Positions 11,716 to 23,551 are shown, counted from the stretch's first letter. The stretch: DNA of 64,000 nucleotides from Dendrophyllia cribrosa (GCA_024195265.1 JAJLRJ010000010.1:21456284-21520283); one strand, 5' to 3'. Made by a program: numbers and translations. The notes: a model not told the origin generated them from the letters alone.

Positions 11716-14700
11716 AGGCAAGTAAGCTTAAGCTTAAGAATACAACCCTCCATAAATTATTCTTTAATCTACCTTTTGCAAAAAAAAAAAAGATTTTAAG
11801 TAGCTAAACAACTGACAGGCAGATCATAAGAGGATGTTTTTTCAATATAAAAAATTAGTACTCAAACACTGGAAACTATTGTCTTAGTACATGCTGTAAA
11901 TTGATCATTATTGATATTCTCGCTAAAAAGGTCACTTCGGAACTTTGATATAAGATTAAATGACATGGAAAGGTGCAAGAAAACTGGTCTGATCTGATGG
12001 AAGCCAAAACTCTTTCCAGCACAGATATATAGTTCTACAAAATGTATCGATGGTGTCAACATGTAATTTCTCTTTCAAGTATGATCAAAACTACAGATCA
12101 CACAGGTGGAAATTATTTCACAAATATACAACATTTGCATAATGTGGCATTATTTGTGAATGAGCAGTGAGCGAAATATACTTTGTATACGCTATCTTGA
12201 GTTTACGGCATTCCTTGCAAAATACGTCAATAAAAAATAATATTCAAATGGTTTAGTAAGGAGAATTTCTGTCTACAATTTTGATTTTGTAAGGAAAAAA
12301 CAATTTTCTGTTGGCAATCGTGACCAGCTACAGTAATGTGTAGCATCTGTATAGATAAACACATGACACATCAACATTACTGCTTAACATTTATTATTGG
12401 AATGGTGATCAGTATCTCAAATCTCCTCACAATATCAGTGTACGAACAAGTACATAGATTATGCAAATTGAGAACCTGATCACCTTTAACATGAGTTGTC
12501 TGTGGAAATTGAATACAAATTCACTGTAGTTATGACTATGTGAATTGTATTGACACCAGTAAGGAGAATGTACATCTACAAATTAATTTTGATTTTGAGA
12601 TTTTTAAAAGGGTTAACTTGTCATGAAGGCCTAAGTCCTGGTCTTAACCTACGAATTCTCCATCCTGGTCTCTATACATTGCGAATGATATTTGCAGAGA
12701 ATCTGTTGCTTCATCTTGAATATTCATGTTTAACTTTTGTAATCAATTTTGTAATTCTCATGACCTGTATCCACAATATAGTTTTAACTCCTGCAATCTC
12801 AACCATTCAAGCGAATAGTGAATTGGATTAGCAATTATTTGATACACAGCACATAGAACAACAGCTACAGCAGTATGTAAAGGGAACAGGTTAATTTTGG
12901 GAGATAGCACTCACAAGCTTCAAAAAGGAAATTAAATCAAGACAGCAGGAGTTACCTGTATTCCTGATAAACAAACTCTCACCCAATCAAAATAAACAGA
13001 ACACCACTGCATATTGTCCTCAACCCATGTCCACAACAATACTGTACATCCACTTTCAGAGCAATTTTCTTTCAAACAAAAATTAATGAACAAAGGTGGG
13101 GGGGGGGGGGGGTGGGGGGGGGGGGGGGGGGGTTGGAAAGAAGGGCCCTAGGATCTTTTGATACCCAGTCCCATAGCAGTTACAGTGACCCACAGCTCAA
13201 AACCCAAAACTGACCAGTACCAGTTCCCATTTATTATAATTTAAGAAGACAGGGCACTAACTACAAGTTAAATCGAAGCGACTGTGAACGAGAATGTCTC
13301 AACTTTAAATTTCAGGGCCATTGCCGGCATGCAACCCAACCTCTCCAGTCAAATCAGAAATTCCATCTCTCCCACATCGCTAAAATTTTGCAGTGCATCC
13401 TCCCCCGAGCTTCGCGAGGTTCTGCGATACACGTATTTCTAGTTAACATCTAACTTGAGACGTTTTCCGAATTTCGGAGACCCCCGTCACTTATCCGAGG
13501 AAAAATGATTATTTAACATCCAACTTGAAAGGGTTTCCGAATTTACTTATCAGAGAGTTTATCAGAGAATAAACGATCATTAAAAACTAACTTGAGCAAA
13601 TACGGTTCACTGCGGTTCTCACACTGTATTCACGTGCTTGGTATACTTATTCACTACTGCCTCCATAGGGATTCACAAATTCTGATCCCGTTGTTATGTA
13701 ATCAACAGAGTTCCACAATCATTCTTTTTCTTACTCCCTTTTACCACTTGTTACTGGACAATTCTAATTATAAAGGATTCAGAAATTCTGATGAATTTGT
13801 GATCTTCTCAGTTTGCTATCAACTTAAGCAATTGAAAAAACAACCTGACAAATTTCAGGCTTCTAATTAATTCTGAAAGGGATTCAGAATTTGTGTTGCC
13901 TCCATCACTTAAACAAACAAAACTAATAGGAAGATCTAGCCTGATTCTGGATGTTTTCTTTGTATTGTGTTTTTCCTCTGATGGTCACAAGGAGATGCCA
14001 CTGATCATCCTTCTTTGGGCATGATCAACATACTGTTATACGTGTTCATAAATGGATGACCTCATTTGTAGTTCTGCTAGTGATTCCATTTCCTGAAAAT
14101 CAGATATGGTACTGACTTTAAAATTATTCAAATTTAACACTTATTAATCAATAAAATTAATATTATTGTACATGTATTTCATGGCATTGAGTAGTGCAAA
14201 AACCCAAGAATTTCCTAGTTCAACTGCCTTTTAAAGAAACTGTCTATTTAACAAGCTTATCCCACCTACATGTACATGTACATGTAGGTCAACATACACA
14301 AATGTAGTGAATTTTGTTTAACTTCTAAATGGTGCTCACCTTTACAATGTGCATTTGTGGGGGTACAGGTGTAGCTAAATCCGTAAACATTCAAAAAGAA
14401 CTTTGGCTGTGTTCCAGAATAGAGCCAAAAATTTGCAAAACAATATCATATGTAACTTAACTCAATTAAGTTCACAGACACAGCACACATGAAAATTCAA
14501 CTGCAAGCCCAAGTGCATGTAAATTCTGGCTTCTTTTAGACAACAAGACAGGTTTAATAGCCCTTAGTGCTTTTTTTAATCAATGGCAAAACATATCATA
14601 TCTTAGAATCTTTTGATAATTACTATTCTGTAGGATCATAAGGGTAAATAAAAGAAAGCAAACAAGCTATTGTCATTGATTTTATTGATACACGACATTT

Positions 14701-15090
14701 AGATAAAAATCTCTGAGCAGTTGGCAATAGACATCTGTCACTCTTACACTCTTATCTTACATGGAAGGAGAAAGGAAACCAACTTCATTTTTCACTGCTT
14801 TTGATTTCTTTTTGGGCATGAAAATTATATTACAGATATCGCCCTCATCGTGATATCGTTTTGTTGCTTGAAATTTAACGTGGGATTCACTCGTCAGGCT
14901 GTGATAGAAAAGAAAGGTGTTGGGTTACAAGTTTCGGTTTTGAAGTAAGAAAGCTCTGCTTCCGACAGCATCTTTTTTTGTTTCTAAAGCAACCGGGGGA
15001 CCGTTTCAATTTCAGTGTATCATGGAAATTACTTTCAATTAGCTCAGTACAGTATGCTTGTTCTCATTAACAGTCCGAGAGTATGCCAGT
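11716..15090. other. Non-coding sequence with diverged repeats
   Basis: Contains a G homopolymer at 13098-13132, diverged copies of the 68-bp repeat at 13443-13560, an ACATGTACATGT palindrome at 14270-14287, and a stretch at 14911-15076 shared with 62125-62297. Open frames at 12550-12831 and 13592-13870 look like chance hydrophobic frames. No exon was recognised. Confidence 0.4.
14911..15076. repeat. Dispersed repeat, copy 1 (partner at 62125-62297)
   Basis: Both copies read TTACAAGTTTYGGTTTTGAARTAAGAAAG-like sequence, then the GACAGCATCTT box, GCAACC, and finally AGCTCAGTACAGTAT followed by a CTTGTT run. They are similar over about 165 bp in the same orientation. Family unknown. Confidence 0.6.
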
Positions 15091-15363
15091 TTTGGCAGAA
15101 GCGGTGACGTCACGATTCTATTGTTCCGCTAAAAATACGCAAAAATCGGAAAAAATAATCGCGAGAAAAAAGGGAGATTTTTGAAAGCTGTCCCAAATCC
15201 CCTCGTTCAATATCCGGGACTTCCAAGCAAGCCATCTTGAAGAAGGATCATTCTTGTGTCTCCAAGCGAAGTTTCGTGCAATATTTCGGATGTTTTGTGA
15301 TAAAATAGCGAGAGTTTCAAACAGCCTTCGAAGACTCCGCCGCCATCTTGACGGGCATCGAAT
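15090..15363 (+). promoter_or_regulatory. Candidate promoter and non-coding first exon
   Basis: A CRE-type TGACGTCAC lies at about 15104-15112. A YY1-type GCCGCCATCTTG lies just before a consensus donor at about 15361 (GGCATCGAATGTAAGT). This combination is typical of a CpG-rich animal promoter with a short first exon. A possible partner exon follows a TTGTTACAG acceptor near 16484 and has a short frame ending in AAATAA. No long coding frame joins them, so it may be a non-coding RNA or a short gene. Confidence 0.35.
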
Positions 15364-15868
15364 GTAAGTACATGTCTTTATGCTTAGTTTTCAGTATCTT
15401 GCCGATTTTTTTCGAAATCAAGACTAATTTTCCTTAAAACTACAACATGTAAGTGATGATCAGGCAAAGTTTCAAATATGGCAACAACCTGGTAAAAATG
15501 GCAACCACACATTGAAAATTGCCTACGGATGCGAAGGGTTACTGTATAGATGGTAATGACTTATTCGGCCCTTTTGATTTTAGGTATAATGTATCGCGTT
15601 TGTTTCTAGTTTTCTTCACAGTCATTATGTATTCATTCATGACTCTCATCTAAGCTTAACTGATTCAAATCATGTGTGTGAAATCAATTTTAGTCAGTGT
15701 GAGTAGGCTAAATGTGGACTAAACTTTCTGTACATTATGTTCGATACTTAATTGTGCCAAATGTTGTTTATACTTTACATATCCCAAATACAGATGTTCA
15801 GATACAAATGTTCAGCTGAAAAGGGGTAATTACATCAAATATATATCAATTTATTATATACCACCCCT

Positions 15869-16262
15869 ATACCTGCCAACTTTTTCCGAGTGATAGGCGT
15901 GAGAATTTTTTCATAGGAGTGCCAGGATTTCCGAAGGTGACCGACCAAATCCGAAGAAAACTCGATCTATTCCGAAGATGTCCGAAGTTGTCCGAAGATC
16001 TTCCGAAGAATTCGGAAATTTCCATGGACCTCAGACCTCTGTAATTGTGATTTTCAGAACGATAAAAACCCACAAAAAAGTGTCATATTTTCATGAACGT
16101 AACTGTATTTTAAATTGGATCATGCGATCAGTTAAGGCTCAAAGCTCAAATCTGTAAATCAGGCGTGAAAAATTGCTCCATAGGCGTGAGTAGGCGTGAG
16201 ATCGGAGTTTCGGACTCGCAACCGTGAGACTCACGCCTAAGGCGTGAGACTTGGCAGGTCTA
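15869..16262. mobile_element. MITE with ACCTGCCAA ends
   Basis: Short inverted ends ACCTGCCAA and TTGGCAGGT bound about 390 bp rich in GGCGTGAG and TCCGAAG repeats; the GTGAGACTCAC and GGCGTGAG motifs recur near both ends. There is no coding capacity. The target duplication is not clear. Confidence 0.55.
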
Positions 16263-16690
16263 CACCCTTGTGCTGTGGCATAACATCAGACATGGATCAG
16301 GACAAATGCAGCCCCTGTGCATATACTCACAGTTATGTAAATCATAAAATCTTGAGATTCCCTCGCAGTGAAATAATCTCCTTTATATTCATACATGAGA
16401 GACAACTCACAAGATAACTGTTGCAAATTTATGTCAGATACCACCATCATTCATTAAATTTAATTTCCATTTTTTTTTGTTACAGGTACAAGAAGGCCTT
16501 AAAAAACAAGGTCATAGATATTTATCAAATTATGACTACAAAATATAACAATAAATAATATTGTTTTTTTCAATCTGGTGTGCATTTCTTGTATATACTT
16601 GCAAGTGTTGTTCAATATAAACATGGAGAGCTAAAAGAACTTTGAAAATCTTTCCTTCTGGTCATGGCATGTGTAGTAATTAATATTTTT

Positions 16691-16798
16691 ATTAGACTGC
16701 AAGCCGTCTCTTATTTTTCTTTTAGTTAGTCGAGTGAGCATGCGCATGCTCACTCAACTAACTTAAAGAAAATAAGAGATGGCTAGCAGTCTATATTA
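16691..16798. mobile_element. Small palindromic MITE
   Basis: A near-perfect palindrome of about 107 bp centred on GCATGCGCATGC at about 16738-16749. The ends are ATTAGACTGC and GCAGTCTATA-type sequence. Confidence 0.8.
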
Positions 16799-17378
16799 TT
16801 TTGGGTCAATATAATTTTTGTAGGTGCCCACAGAGAAGAGTGCCCCCCCCCCCCCCCCCCCCCCGAACTTGCTGTTCATCGCAAACCTCTGAACTTTTAC
16901 AATGTCTTTGGTTTGAAGGCAAAACCGGAGTTAAAAGCCATGATTTTATTTTCAGATCTAACACCTTGGTGAAAAATAAATTCCCATATGGCAGGATATG
17001 TTATAACATCCCTCAACCTTGTTGATCAAAGTTCATTTGAGACCTGCAAATCTTTTGCTTCATTTCCTTGTGCTATAACTTGACCTTCGGTTAAATCTGG
17101 TGGATTATAGTATTTGAGTTAGAGTTCGAATAATGTAACTCGCTTTCTTAGTTTTCCAGGATATACATCTTATTTTAATGAGTCTATTGAATTTTTTAAC
17201 TACGGTATATTTAATTATCTGTTCTTTGAACGCTAGAACTTTTGCCAGTTCACTACCCCATGTATAAAAAAAATTGTTGTTGCATGCAAATAATCACTGA
17301 ACTCCAGACAGTGGAATTGTTGGAAGCAAAGGGGTTTGAGGTGAGACAAAAAATCTTAAGGTCTTACTTATACCTCAT

Positions 17379-18609
17379 TCACACCAATGCTTAAACATGT
17401 TTAAATGTTGTTTAGTTTAAAACAGGTTTAGAAACATACATCCTAAATTCCTGAAATATTTGGAGTGAAATCTTTACTAAAAGCAACTTAATGACTTTTA
17501 TTATCATTCCAGGTAGTTTGAGTCATGCATTTAACAACGTTCGAGTTGGAGGCTAAAAACATAGTTAAACTAAACAACATTTAAACATGTTTAAGAGAGT
17601 GTCCACCAGAAAACCAGGCAGACCAGGCAGGAGGTGATAATACTCAAATCACCGATTTCGCTCAAACTTGGCACAAAGGTTGAGGGTCATGAGTAGATAT
17701 ATGTACCAAAATATAACGTCAAAATTTTTTATTCTCTCCGAGTTGTAGGGTCCCCCCCGAAAAATGGCCATTTGGCACAAATTTATGCATATTAATTAGC
17801 TAAATTTATTCGAATGGTTAGACAACAAAAATAGCAGCCTGGGAATAAAAACTACTAAATCTTATTGTATATTGATCAGTCTTGTAGCAAAATGTGTTAT
17901 TGGAATCGCTTGCTTTGATTTGCTGCTTTCCTAATACCGAAAGTGAAGGGCATATTTGGTCATTTTCACAAGACGCCAAAATTAGGTCATTTTAGATCTT
18001 AATATCTCCAATGGGCAACAAGCTAACAACGTAGTTTTAATACCAGAAGAAAGAAGTATCTTTATGCTTTCGAAAAATATAATAAAATTTTTGGGCAACT
18101 AAATAGCTTTTTAGTATGAAGGAATTTTTGCACCTCACTCAACGATTTCTAGCGATTTCATCAAAATTCGGTAATTAAAAATAGTGGTTTAATTTTAATG
18201 AAATTGCAAGAAAAAGGCAGCAAATGTTTAGCTAAGCATCGTTCTGCTTAAAACAATGCTAAAATTAGCAAGAAAAGCTTTTTGAAGCACATTTCACGAA
18301 GTTTGTAAATGAGGGTTTCCGTCTTTAATACTTCATTTTCAATGCAAAAAAAATCAATGGGACACTTCTCTCCGATCTATAATAACTCTGAATTTTACTT
18401 TCAGGTACAGTAAGGGACACAAAAAGGCAAAGACTGATACATACATGTCATTTAAGTGCTTCAGGCTCTTTGCTAAGGTCCATTGCGATACGGCCAAATC
18501 CAGCATATTTTTTTAAAAGTTCGATCGCCTAATTCAGATCTTCGTCGATATTTATCGTGCAGTTCATCGCCGTTGACTTTGCTATGAGAATATACATTGC
18601 TACCTTGTT
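17379..18609. mobile_element. Left arm, outer part, of a long-TIR element
   Basis: This is the reverse complement of about 41800-42790: outer CATTCACACCAATG, then GAGAGTGTCCACC, CCAGGCAGGAGGTGATAAT, and on through GGTCCATTGCGAT to GCTACCTTGTT. It is interrupted at 17391-17594 by a TTAA MITE and ends at 18609, where the Helentron-like copy begins. The arm resumes at 39918. Between the arms (about 40330-41220) lies unique sequence with no transposase frame, so the element is non-autonomous or gutted. Confidence 0.8.
17391..17594. mobile_element. TTAA MITE nested in the left arm
   Basis: TTAA occurs at both ends, with inverted repeats of about 30 bp (TTAAACATGTTTAAATGTTG...). The uninterrupted right arm (rc of 42766-42795) reads CACCAATGGTTAAGAGAGTG, matching CACCAATGC-TTAA-GAGAGTG here once the MITE is taken out. 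This directly supports insertion at TTAA. Confidence 0.85.
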
Positions 18610-18744
18610 ACTCATGCGCATTAAGCGCATGAGGTAGAAAATGGGTTGCGTTTCTTCGTCTTTTTGTCACATTAGTGCATGCAAATTTATGCACGCATAT
18701 ATTATTACTAACCGGGTCGCAGGTCACATAAAAATTCTACAAAA

Positions 18745-19002
18745 ATGGCTGCCGCGCTCGGCATGTGCTTGGTTTTCAAAACCATAGTTTTGTCTTGTCG
18801 AAATAATAACACACATTCAAAATACTCAAAATGGAAAGAGAAAGCTTTAAAGAATACTCAGAAGCCGCTGAAGTGGAGAAAAAGGAGAGCTGTAAGCGAC
18901 GAGCGACGAAATCTTGCTTCAAGTTTTATCAGTGCGGGGCGATCAAATCCGAAGAAGCGGAGTTTTAAAGAATTTTCAAGCAGGCGAGGGACTTTACCAT
19001 AA
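18745..19002 (+). other. Conserved frame inside the Helentron-like unit, copy 1
   Basis: ATGGCTGCCGCGCTCGGCATG and the following bases recur in all three Helentron-like units (here, 27371 and 28389). The protein frames diverge by indels between copies, while the nucleotide sequence stays similar. I read this as transposon sequence, possibly with a captured gene start (GCCGCGCTC), and not as a selected protein. Confidence 0.4.
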
Positions 19003-19482
19003 AAGAAATTTCATTTTTCGGTGAGAATTTATGTTGATACCAATTTGTGATTGACTTTTTCTTTGTGCCATACTTGTTATTCTAGACCGAGAAAAAGTTG
19101 CTTTTGTGAGCTTTTGTGTACTCTAAACACAGAGTCAACGGACTGTCGCGTAATACAGTTTTTGAGAATTGCTAAAATTGAAAAATAACCCAGGTCGTTT
19201 ACTGATTTTAAGGATCTTTTAAAAGTAGTCTTTGCAAATGTAACAGAAAGCAGTCACGGTTTGGGAAACATTAGGACGCAAACTTGTTCGAATGTTTTCT
19301 TCATTGAAGCCAATAATCATGGTAAGGCACACTAGTAAATATAATTGAATTAAATAGCGCTTTCTGAAATAAAGTTTGCTTTCAAGATTTTTTGATTCGC
19401 GAAAACATTATCCGAATCATCTTTACGGATAAGAATGGCATTCTATATACACAAGAAAAGTCGGAAATTTTAGAAAACACTA

Positions 19483-19488
19483 GATATA
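19483..19488 (+). repeat. Target-site duplication GATATA (left)
   Basis: Identical to 39119-39124 and directly abutting the two Polinton termini. Six-base duplications are the rule for Maverick/Polinton integration by a retroviral-type integrase. Confidence 0.95.
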
Positions 19489-19561
19489 AGTAGTTAAGGA
19501 CTTGGCGGTACCAGATCAGTTTTGCAAAACTGATCTGATACCAAGCCAAGTCTTAACTACT
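19489..19561. repeat. Terminal near-palindrome (hairpin) at left Polinton end
   Basis: The outermost 73 bp read almost the same on both strands, from AGTAGTTAAGGACTTGGC to TTAACTACT, centred on CAGTTTTGCAAAACTG. The same structure is at 39046-39118. The end could fold back on itself. Confidence 0.9.
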
Positions 19562-19729
19562 TCCCATCTGTTGGATTAAAAAATATAGAAAAATCAAATG
19601 AAACTATATGTTAATAAAAACAAAATGGTGCGTTTATTCCATTGCGTGATTTCCTTTGCGTTTATTTCATTGCGTGATTCCACATAATAGAATCCTTTGC
19701 GTGACACAATTCTCTGAAACACAGGAAGT
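19489..19729 (+). repeat. Polinton left terminal inverted repeat
   Basis: It matches the reverse complement of 38923-39118 from AGTAGTTAAGGACTTGG inward to GGAAGT. The left copy has about 41 extra bases (a local repeat of TTTATTTCATTGCGTGATTC, about 19666-19707) and a few small differences. High similarity of the two ends suggests a fairly recent insertion. Confidence 0.95.
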
Positions 19730-19766
19730 CCACACAGGATTGAATTAAGGAAAGTTATTTTTTGAT

Positions 19767-22343
19767 TTAATTCTTTTTCATTTTATAATGTCCATAAGCA
19801 TATGAATTTATACCATCTTCCAGTAGATATCTTTTGTCATCAAAACAACTGAGTGATACTTTATTGATTTCATAACTTCCTAATTGATGGTTTTGACTTC
19901 TGATTGTTTTCATTCTATGATGCATCTGTTTTTTTTCAAATAGCGTATTTTTATAGTTTTCATGTTTGATATTATTTTTGATAATATTCTTTTTAATCCC
20001 TTTAGCAGTCTTACCTCCGGATTGGTTGTCTTTCATATAGCTATACATTTTTGATCGTAAACCAACAAATTCACAAATAGGAACTCCTGCAGCCTCATCT
20101 TTGAATTTACCAATTACTTTTTTATTAGTTGTATTGAAATACGACGAGCTTTCAGGGTAGTCGCTGTTATCAAACAAATGTTTATCATTCCAGAAGTCTG
20201 AGTAGACATCTTCGGCTTCTATTTCATAAGTTAAACTGTCTGTATCAGTAAATAGAAGTCTAGCTTTATTATACTTCTTTTTGATGTAGTTATAATGAAA
20301 ATCATACATTAATGTCTTACTAAGATCGAGGATACACATACCCACATATGCCGGCCTGTTGAGGGTTAGTGTTTCTTTGATCTTATGAACGGCTACAAGG
20401 TTTTCATTGAAGATTTTACTACTTACATATGTAGGTTTAGAAGTCATTTTTAATAGTTTCTTCTCATCAGTTACTAATCTAACATCTATTCTCTTTCTGA
20501 TATTTTCCATTGTTTTTCCAAATACTGAATTATTCATAAGTTTGAAGAAATCTTTCTCAAAAGCATTTTTAGCATTAGTTCTTTTCTGAGTGTTGAAATC
20601 AATATATTGCTTCAACCATGCGGACTGATTGAACTCTAGTACTCGATAAACTTTAGTTATTTTCAAACCGAGATCAGTGTATAATTGTAGGTTTCTGTAA
20701 TGAAGAACATACTTTTCTTTGTTTCTTAAAGTTGGAATCAGTTTTTGTACAAGGCCTGTTGATATATTATATTTAGTAGCTATCTTTTTGCAATACCCAG
20801 ACAACATATTTCCAGTTACTTTAACCTTCTCTGGTCCTAATGGGTAGTCATTATGAAGGTTGTGCAATTCTTCAGGATATTCCAGGTCAACTTCTAGTAT
20901 TAAACCTTTATTGCTATCTTCTTTATATTTAGCTAAGTCTAACTTATTAATTTGATTTTCTGTCATCCATTTGAAACCACCGGTTGGTAGGTATTGCGAC
21001 ATAGCCCAACCATAGAGATTGTTAGCATCAAGATACATAATATACTTTGAGGGCGCCTTCTCATTGTATGATTTCATGTATTTATTGTTTGCTTTTCCAT
21101 ATCGATTAGCTATATAAGAAATACCACCTCTCATACCCTTTTCAATGAATTGAAACATGTTAATATCAGTCATCAGTTCTAATTTAATATTAGTCATTTT
21201 TAGCATAGCGTCCCAAGATAAGCCGGGAGATGTAAAATAATGACACGGGTCTAATTTGTAGTATTGCAGACAGGTCTTTCGAAAGTTTTCAAATACATCA
21301 GCTAACAGAAGGATGTCAGATTTAAGATATAAATCATGGTACTCACCCATATTTTTGAGCCTGAATGTTTCCCAAACAGTTTGAGCATGCTTATAGTCTT
21401 CATCTGATAGACATTTATCATTTAATATGCTGTAAAATTCTTCTTTGAGTGGTAGTTTTTTATTGAATTTATCAAAACTGTCCATGAAGTCGTATGGATA
21501 GACTCCTTTTTGTGACATTAAATTAAGCTTTTCACCTTTGAATTGTTGAGAAGTATATTTTAATGATTCTTTTGGTAGATTGCTTACCAGTTTTTCTAAA
21601 CTAGAGCTCATAAACTGGAAACTATCAATGAAGGTCAGATGATTACCAAGCATGAAAGCCATATACTTTTCCATGTTGTTTGGTATAGCATTTATGTTCA
21701 TCTGTTTGTCTTCTCCTTTCTTATTTTTGTATGTATACTTCTTGACTATTTCACCAATCTCTTGCATTATAAAATGACTATCATAACCTCTTAGATTATG
21801 GAATATAACCGGAATTTTTATCTCTGCTGGATTTACTCTGAGTTTCAGATTACATTCTTGATGAGCTGATCCTCTATACTGACCAGTAATATGACAGTGA
21901 TCTCGAACTCGAATATCTTTCTCTGTATACTTTTTATCACATATATGACATTTATCAGCTTTTTGGAATTCTTCTTCATCCTTTTTTGTCATTTTTAATG
22001 GTTTGTTAAAATATCTTTTATTCATATTACGACAATATTTAACTTCTTCTAACATAGCTTCCATAAATTTGTTAACAGCTTTTTCACCTCTATAGATCTG
22101 TACTGGTTTACTATATTTATCATCATAACAGCATACAACCTTATAACCATAACCACAATCAGTATGTTTTTGGTACGATTCAGTATAGGATTTGTCATTG
22201 TTTGGTCTGCATCCTTCTATTTTTTCTACAATAGCTTCGAAATCTCCATAGATGACAAATGGTACAGGCAACTGCTTATGAAAGTTGTTGAATTTCAATT
22301 TGACGGCATTTTTATGGCTTGTTTTCCATTTATGATGATGCAA
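19767..22343 (-). CDS. polB: Protein-primed type B DNA polymerase, exonuclease and polymerase domains (split gene, C-terminal part)
   Basis: Replicates the element by protein priming. From the N terminus (numbering in this 858-residue frame): ExoI DFE at 34-36, an inserted Cys/His zinc-type motif (CHIC at 132-135 and HCHITGQYRG at 149-158), ExoII region FHNLRGYDSHF at 181-191, ExoIII YLKSD at 339-343, polymerase motif A DANNLYGWAM at 439-448, motif B NNSVFGKT at 604-611, and motif C TDTDS at 699-703. All catalytic aspartates are present. The frame opens at a TTG, not an ATG, and overlaps the end of the upstream frame (22295-22343), so it is the continuation of the gene starting at 23551, split by a small indel. 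Cellular location would be the nucleus (inference). Confidence 0.95.
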   Translation of the reverse strand: MHHHKWKTSHKNAVKLKFNNFHKQLPVPFVIYGDFEAIVEKIEGCRPNNDKSYTESYQKHTDCGYGYKVVCCYDDKYSKPVQIYRGEKAVNKFMEAMLEEVKYCRNMNKRYFNKPLKMTKKDEEEFQKADKCHICDKKYTEKDIRVRDHCHITGQYRGSAHQECNLKLRVNPAEIKIPVIFHNLRGYDSHFIMQEIGEIVKKYTYKNKKGEDKQMNINAIPNNMEKYMAFMLGNHLTFIDSFQFMSSSLEKLVSNLPKESLKYTSQQFKGEKLNLMSQKGVYPYDFMDSFDKFNKKLPLKEEFYSILNDKCLSDEDYKHAQTVWETFRLKNMGEYHDLYLKSDILLLADVFENFRKTCLQYYKLDPCHYFTSPGLSWDAMLKMTNIKLELMTDINMFQFIEKGMRGGISYIANRYGKANNKYMKSYNEKAPSKYIMYLDANNLYGWAMSQYLPTGGFKWMTENQINKLDLAKYKEDSNKGLILEVDLEYPEELHNLHNDYPLGPEKVKVTGNMLSGYCKKIATKYNISTGLVQKLIPTLRNKEKYVLHYRNLQLYTDLGLKITKVYRVLEFNQSAWLKQYIDFNTQKRTNAKNAFEKDFFKLMNNSVFGKTMENIRKRIDVRLVTDEKKLLKMTSKPTYVSSKIFNENLVAVHKIKETLTLNRPAYVGMCILDLSKTLMYDFHYNYIKKKYNKARLLFTDTDSLTYEIEAEDVYSDFWNDKHLFDNSDYPESSSYFNTTNKKVIGKFKDEAAGVPICEFVGLRSKMYSYMKDNQSGGKTAKGIKKNIIKNNIKHENYKNTLFEKKQMHHRMKTIRSQNHQLGSYEINKVSLSCFDDKRYLLEDGINSYAYGHYKMKKN

Positions 22344-23551
22344 TTTTCTTTATGATTTAATAATACTCTTCCACTACTGAAACATTGTAAACAATACATA
22401 CAAAAATGCTTTCTATGTTCATGTTTTGTTTGATTGTACATAAATTTATTGAAGTCTTTTATTAATACATAATGTTTGTTTTCGCCTTCTGTTATCAATA
22501 ATAAATGCATTTGATCTTCAAATTTTTCTTGGGATATGTAAATAGGAAATGGTTGTTTTTCTTCATATCCAAATACATTGATATTGATATTATTCTGTTT
22601 CTCAATTTTATTATACTGTTTTTGATTGACTGGAAATTCAATTCCTGAGTAATTCAACTTTTCAATACATTCTTTATCACATTTTTTAATTCTTTGAGGA
22701 TATTTTTCCTGTGGGTTTAAATGCCGAATATGACACCATCTAAAGCACTCATTATCAATATTCTTCATATTAATCAACCCTTTAGCTGGGTTTCTCAGCT
22801 CTATTGGTAGTTTTATATATGATAACCCTTTTAATGGTTTGTATTTTACTATGTTAATATAATGATTATCAACCGATTTAATAGTCCATCCGGAGCCTTC
22901 AGATATCCACTGTGCAATTTTATTTAATATCTGTTGTTTGGACAATTGCAAATCTTCAGCGATGTTATTGTGGTTGATAATTGTTTGTGCTACACTATTG
23001 AAGTATGCTGTTTTATATGTGATTTCACCATCAGACAATTTTGTGAATGTTGTCTTTAATGTCTCAACGAACTTGAAACCTTTCATCGATGTTAATATGT
23101 TTATGAGCTGGTATTCAATACCCTTTCTAGTGTTTTGTAGTTGAACTAATGGGTCTTTATTGTTTTTTATATCAATTTCATAAGACTTTGTATAGCCTTT
23201 AAGAGCTTTGTCTGTTTGCTCTATTTTAGTCCTTGGCAATGGAACTGGTTTTTTGGTTTTAGGTGTTGGAATTGGTTTTATTTTCTTTGTTCTTGGTGCT
23301 GGAACTGGTTTGTAATCATCTCTGAACTCAATAGGTGGTAAAATGATATTGTCTTCATAATTTTTAACCATCTGCCTGACAGATTTTCTCGGTGTAGGAA
23401 CTGGTCTCCTACGTTGTTTTTCGTCATCTACCACGATAATTTTAGGCTTTTTATTCTGTTGCTTTAAAAGCAATTTGATGAGTTCTGATTTACTAAGTTT
23501 CTTAAGATCACTCTTATTCATATCTATAAGGTTAGATTTTTCTGATTTCAT
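22295..23551 (-). CDS. polB: Protein-primed DNA polymerase, N-terminal part (split gene)
   Basis: A 418-residue frame from an ATG 2-3 bases after a TATATAT run. Residues 1-35 are lysine/serine-rich. Residues about 47-110 are a basic proline-rich stretch with repeated PVPTPR/PVPAPR units. Residues 110-330 are a globular N-terminal region of the kind found before the exonuclease in Polinton polymerases, where the terminal protein is thought to lie (inference). A Cys/His finger (CMYCLQCF...H) is at about 383-404. The frame stops soon after, while exonuclease coding continues in another frame, so one or more bases have been lost or gained near 22300-22340. No slippery heptamer typical of programmed frameshifting was recognised. 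Confidence 0.9.
   Translation of the reverse strand: MKSEKSNLIDMNKSDLKKLSKSELIKLLLKQQNKKPKIIVVDDEKQRRRPVPTPRKSVRQMVKNYEDNIILPPIEFRDDYKPVPAPRTKKIKPIPTPKTKKPVPLPRTKIEQTDKALKGYTKSYEIDIKNNKDPLVQLQNTRKGIEYQLINILTSMKGFKFVETLKTTFTKLSDGEITYKTAYFNSVAQTIINHNNIAEDLQLSKQQILNKIAQWISEGSGWTIKSVDNHYINIVKYKPLKGLSYIKLPIELRNPAKGLINMKNIDNECFRWCHIRHLNPQEKYPQRIKKCDKECIEKLNYSGIEFPVNQKQYNKIEKQNNININVFGYEEKQPFPIYISQEKFEDQMHLLLITEGENKHYVLIKDFNKFMYNQTKHEHRKHFCMYCLQCFSSGRVLLNHKENCIIINGKQAIKMPSN

Noticed and set aside
20407..20589. Plus-strand frames opposite the polymerase, capsid and integrase genes
   Set aside because: They are antisense shadows of well-supported coding sequence.
22295..22343. Programmed frameshift joining the two polymerase frames
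   Set aside because: No convincing slippery site or structure was seen, and other genes in the element are broken too. An ordinary indel is simpler.
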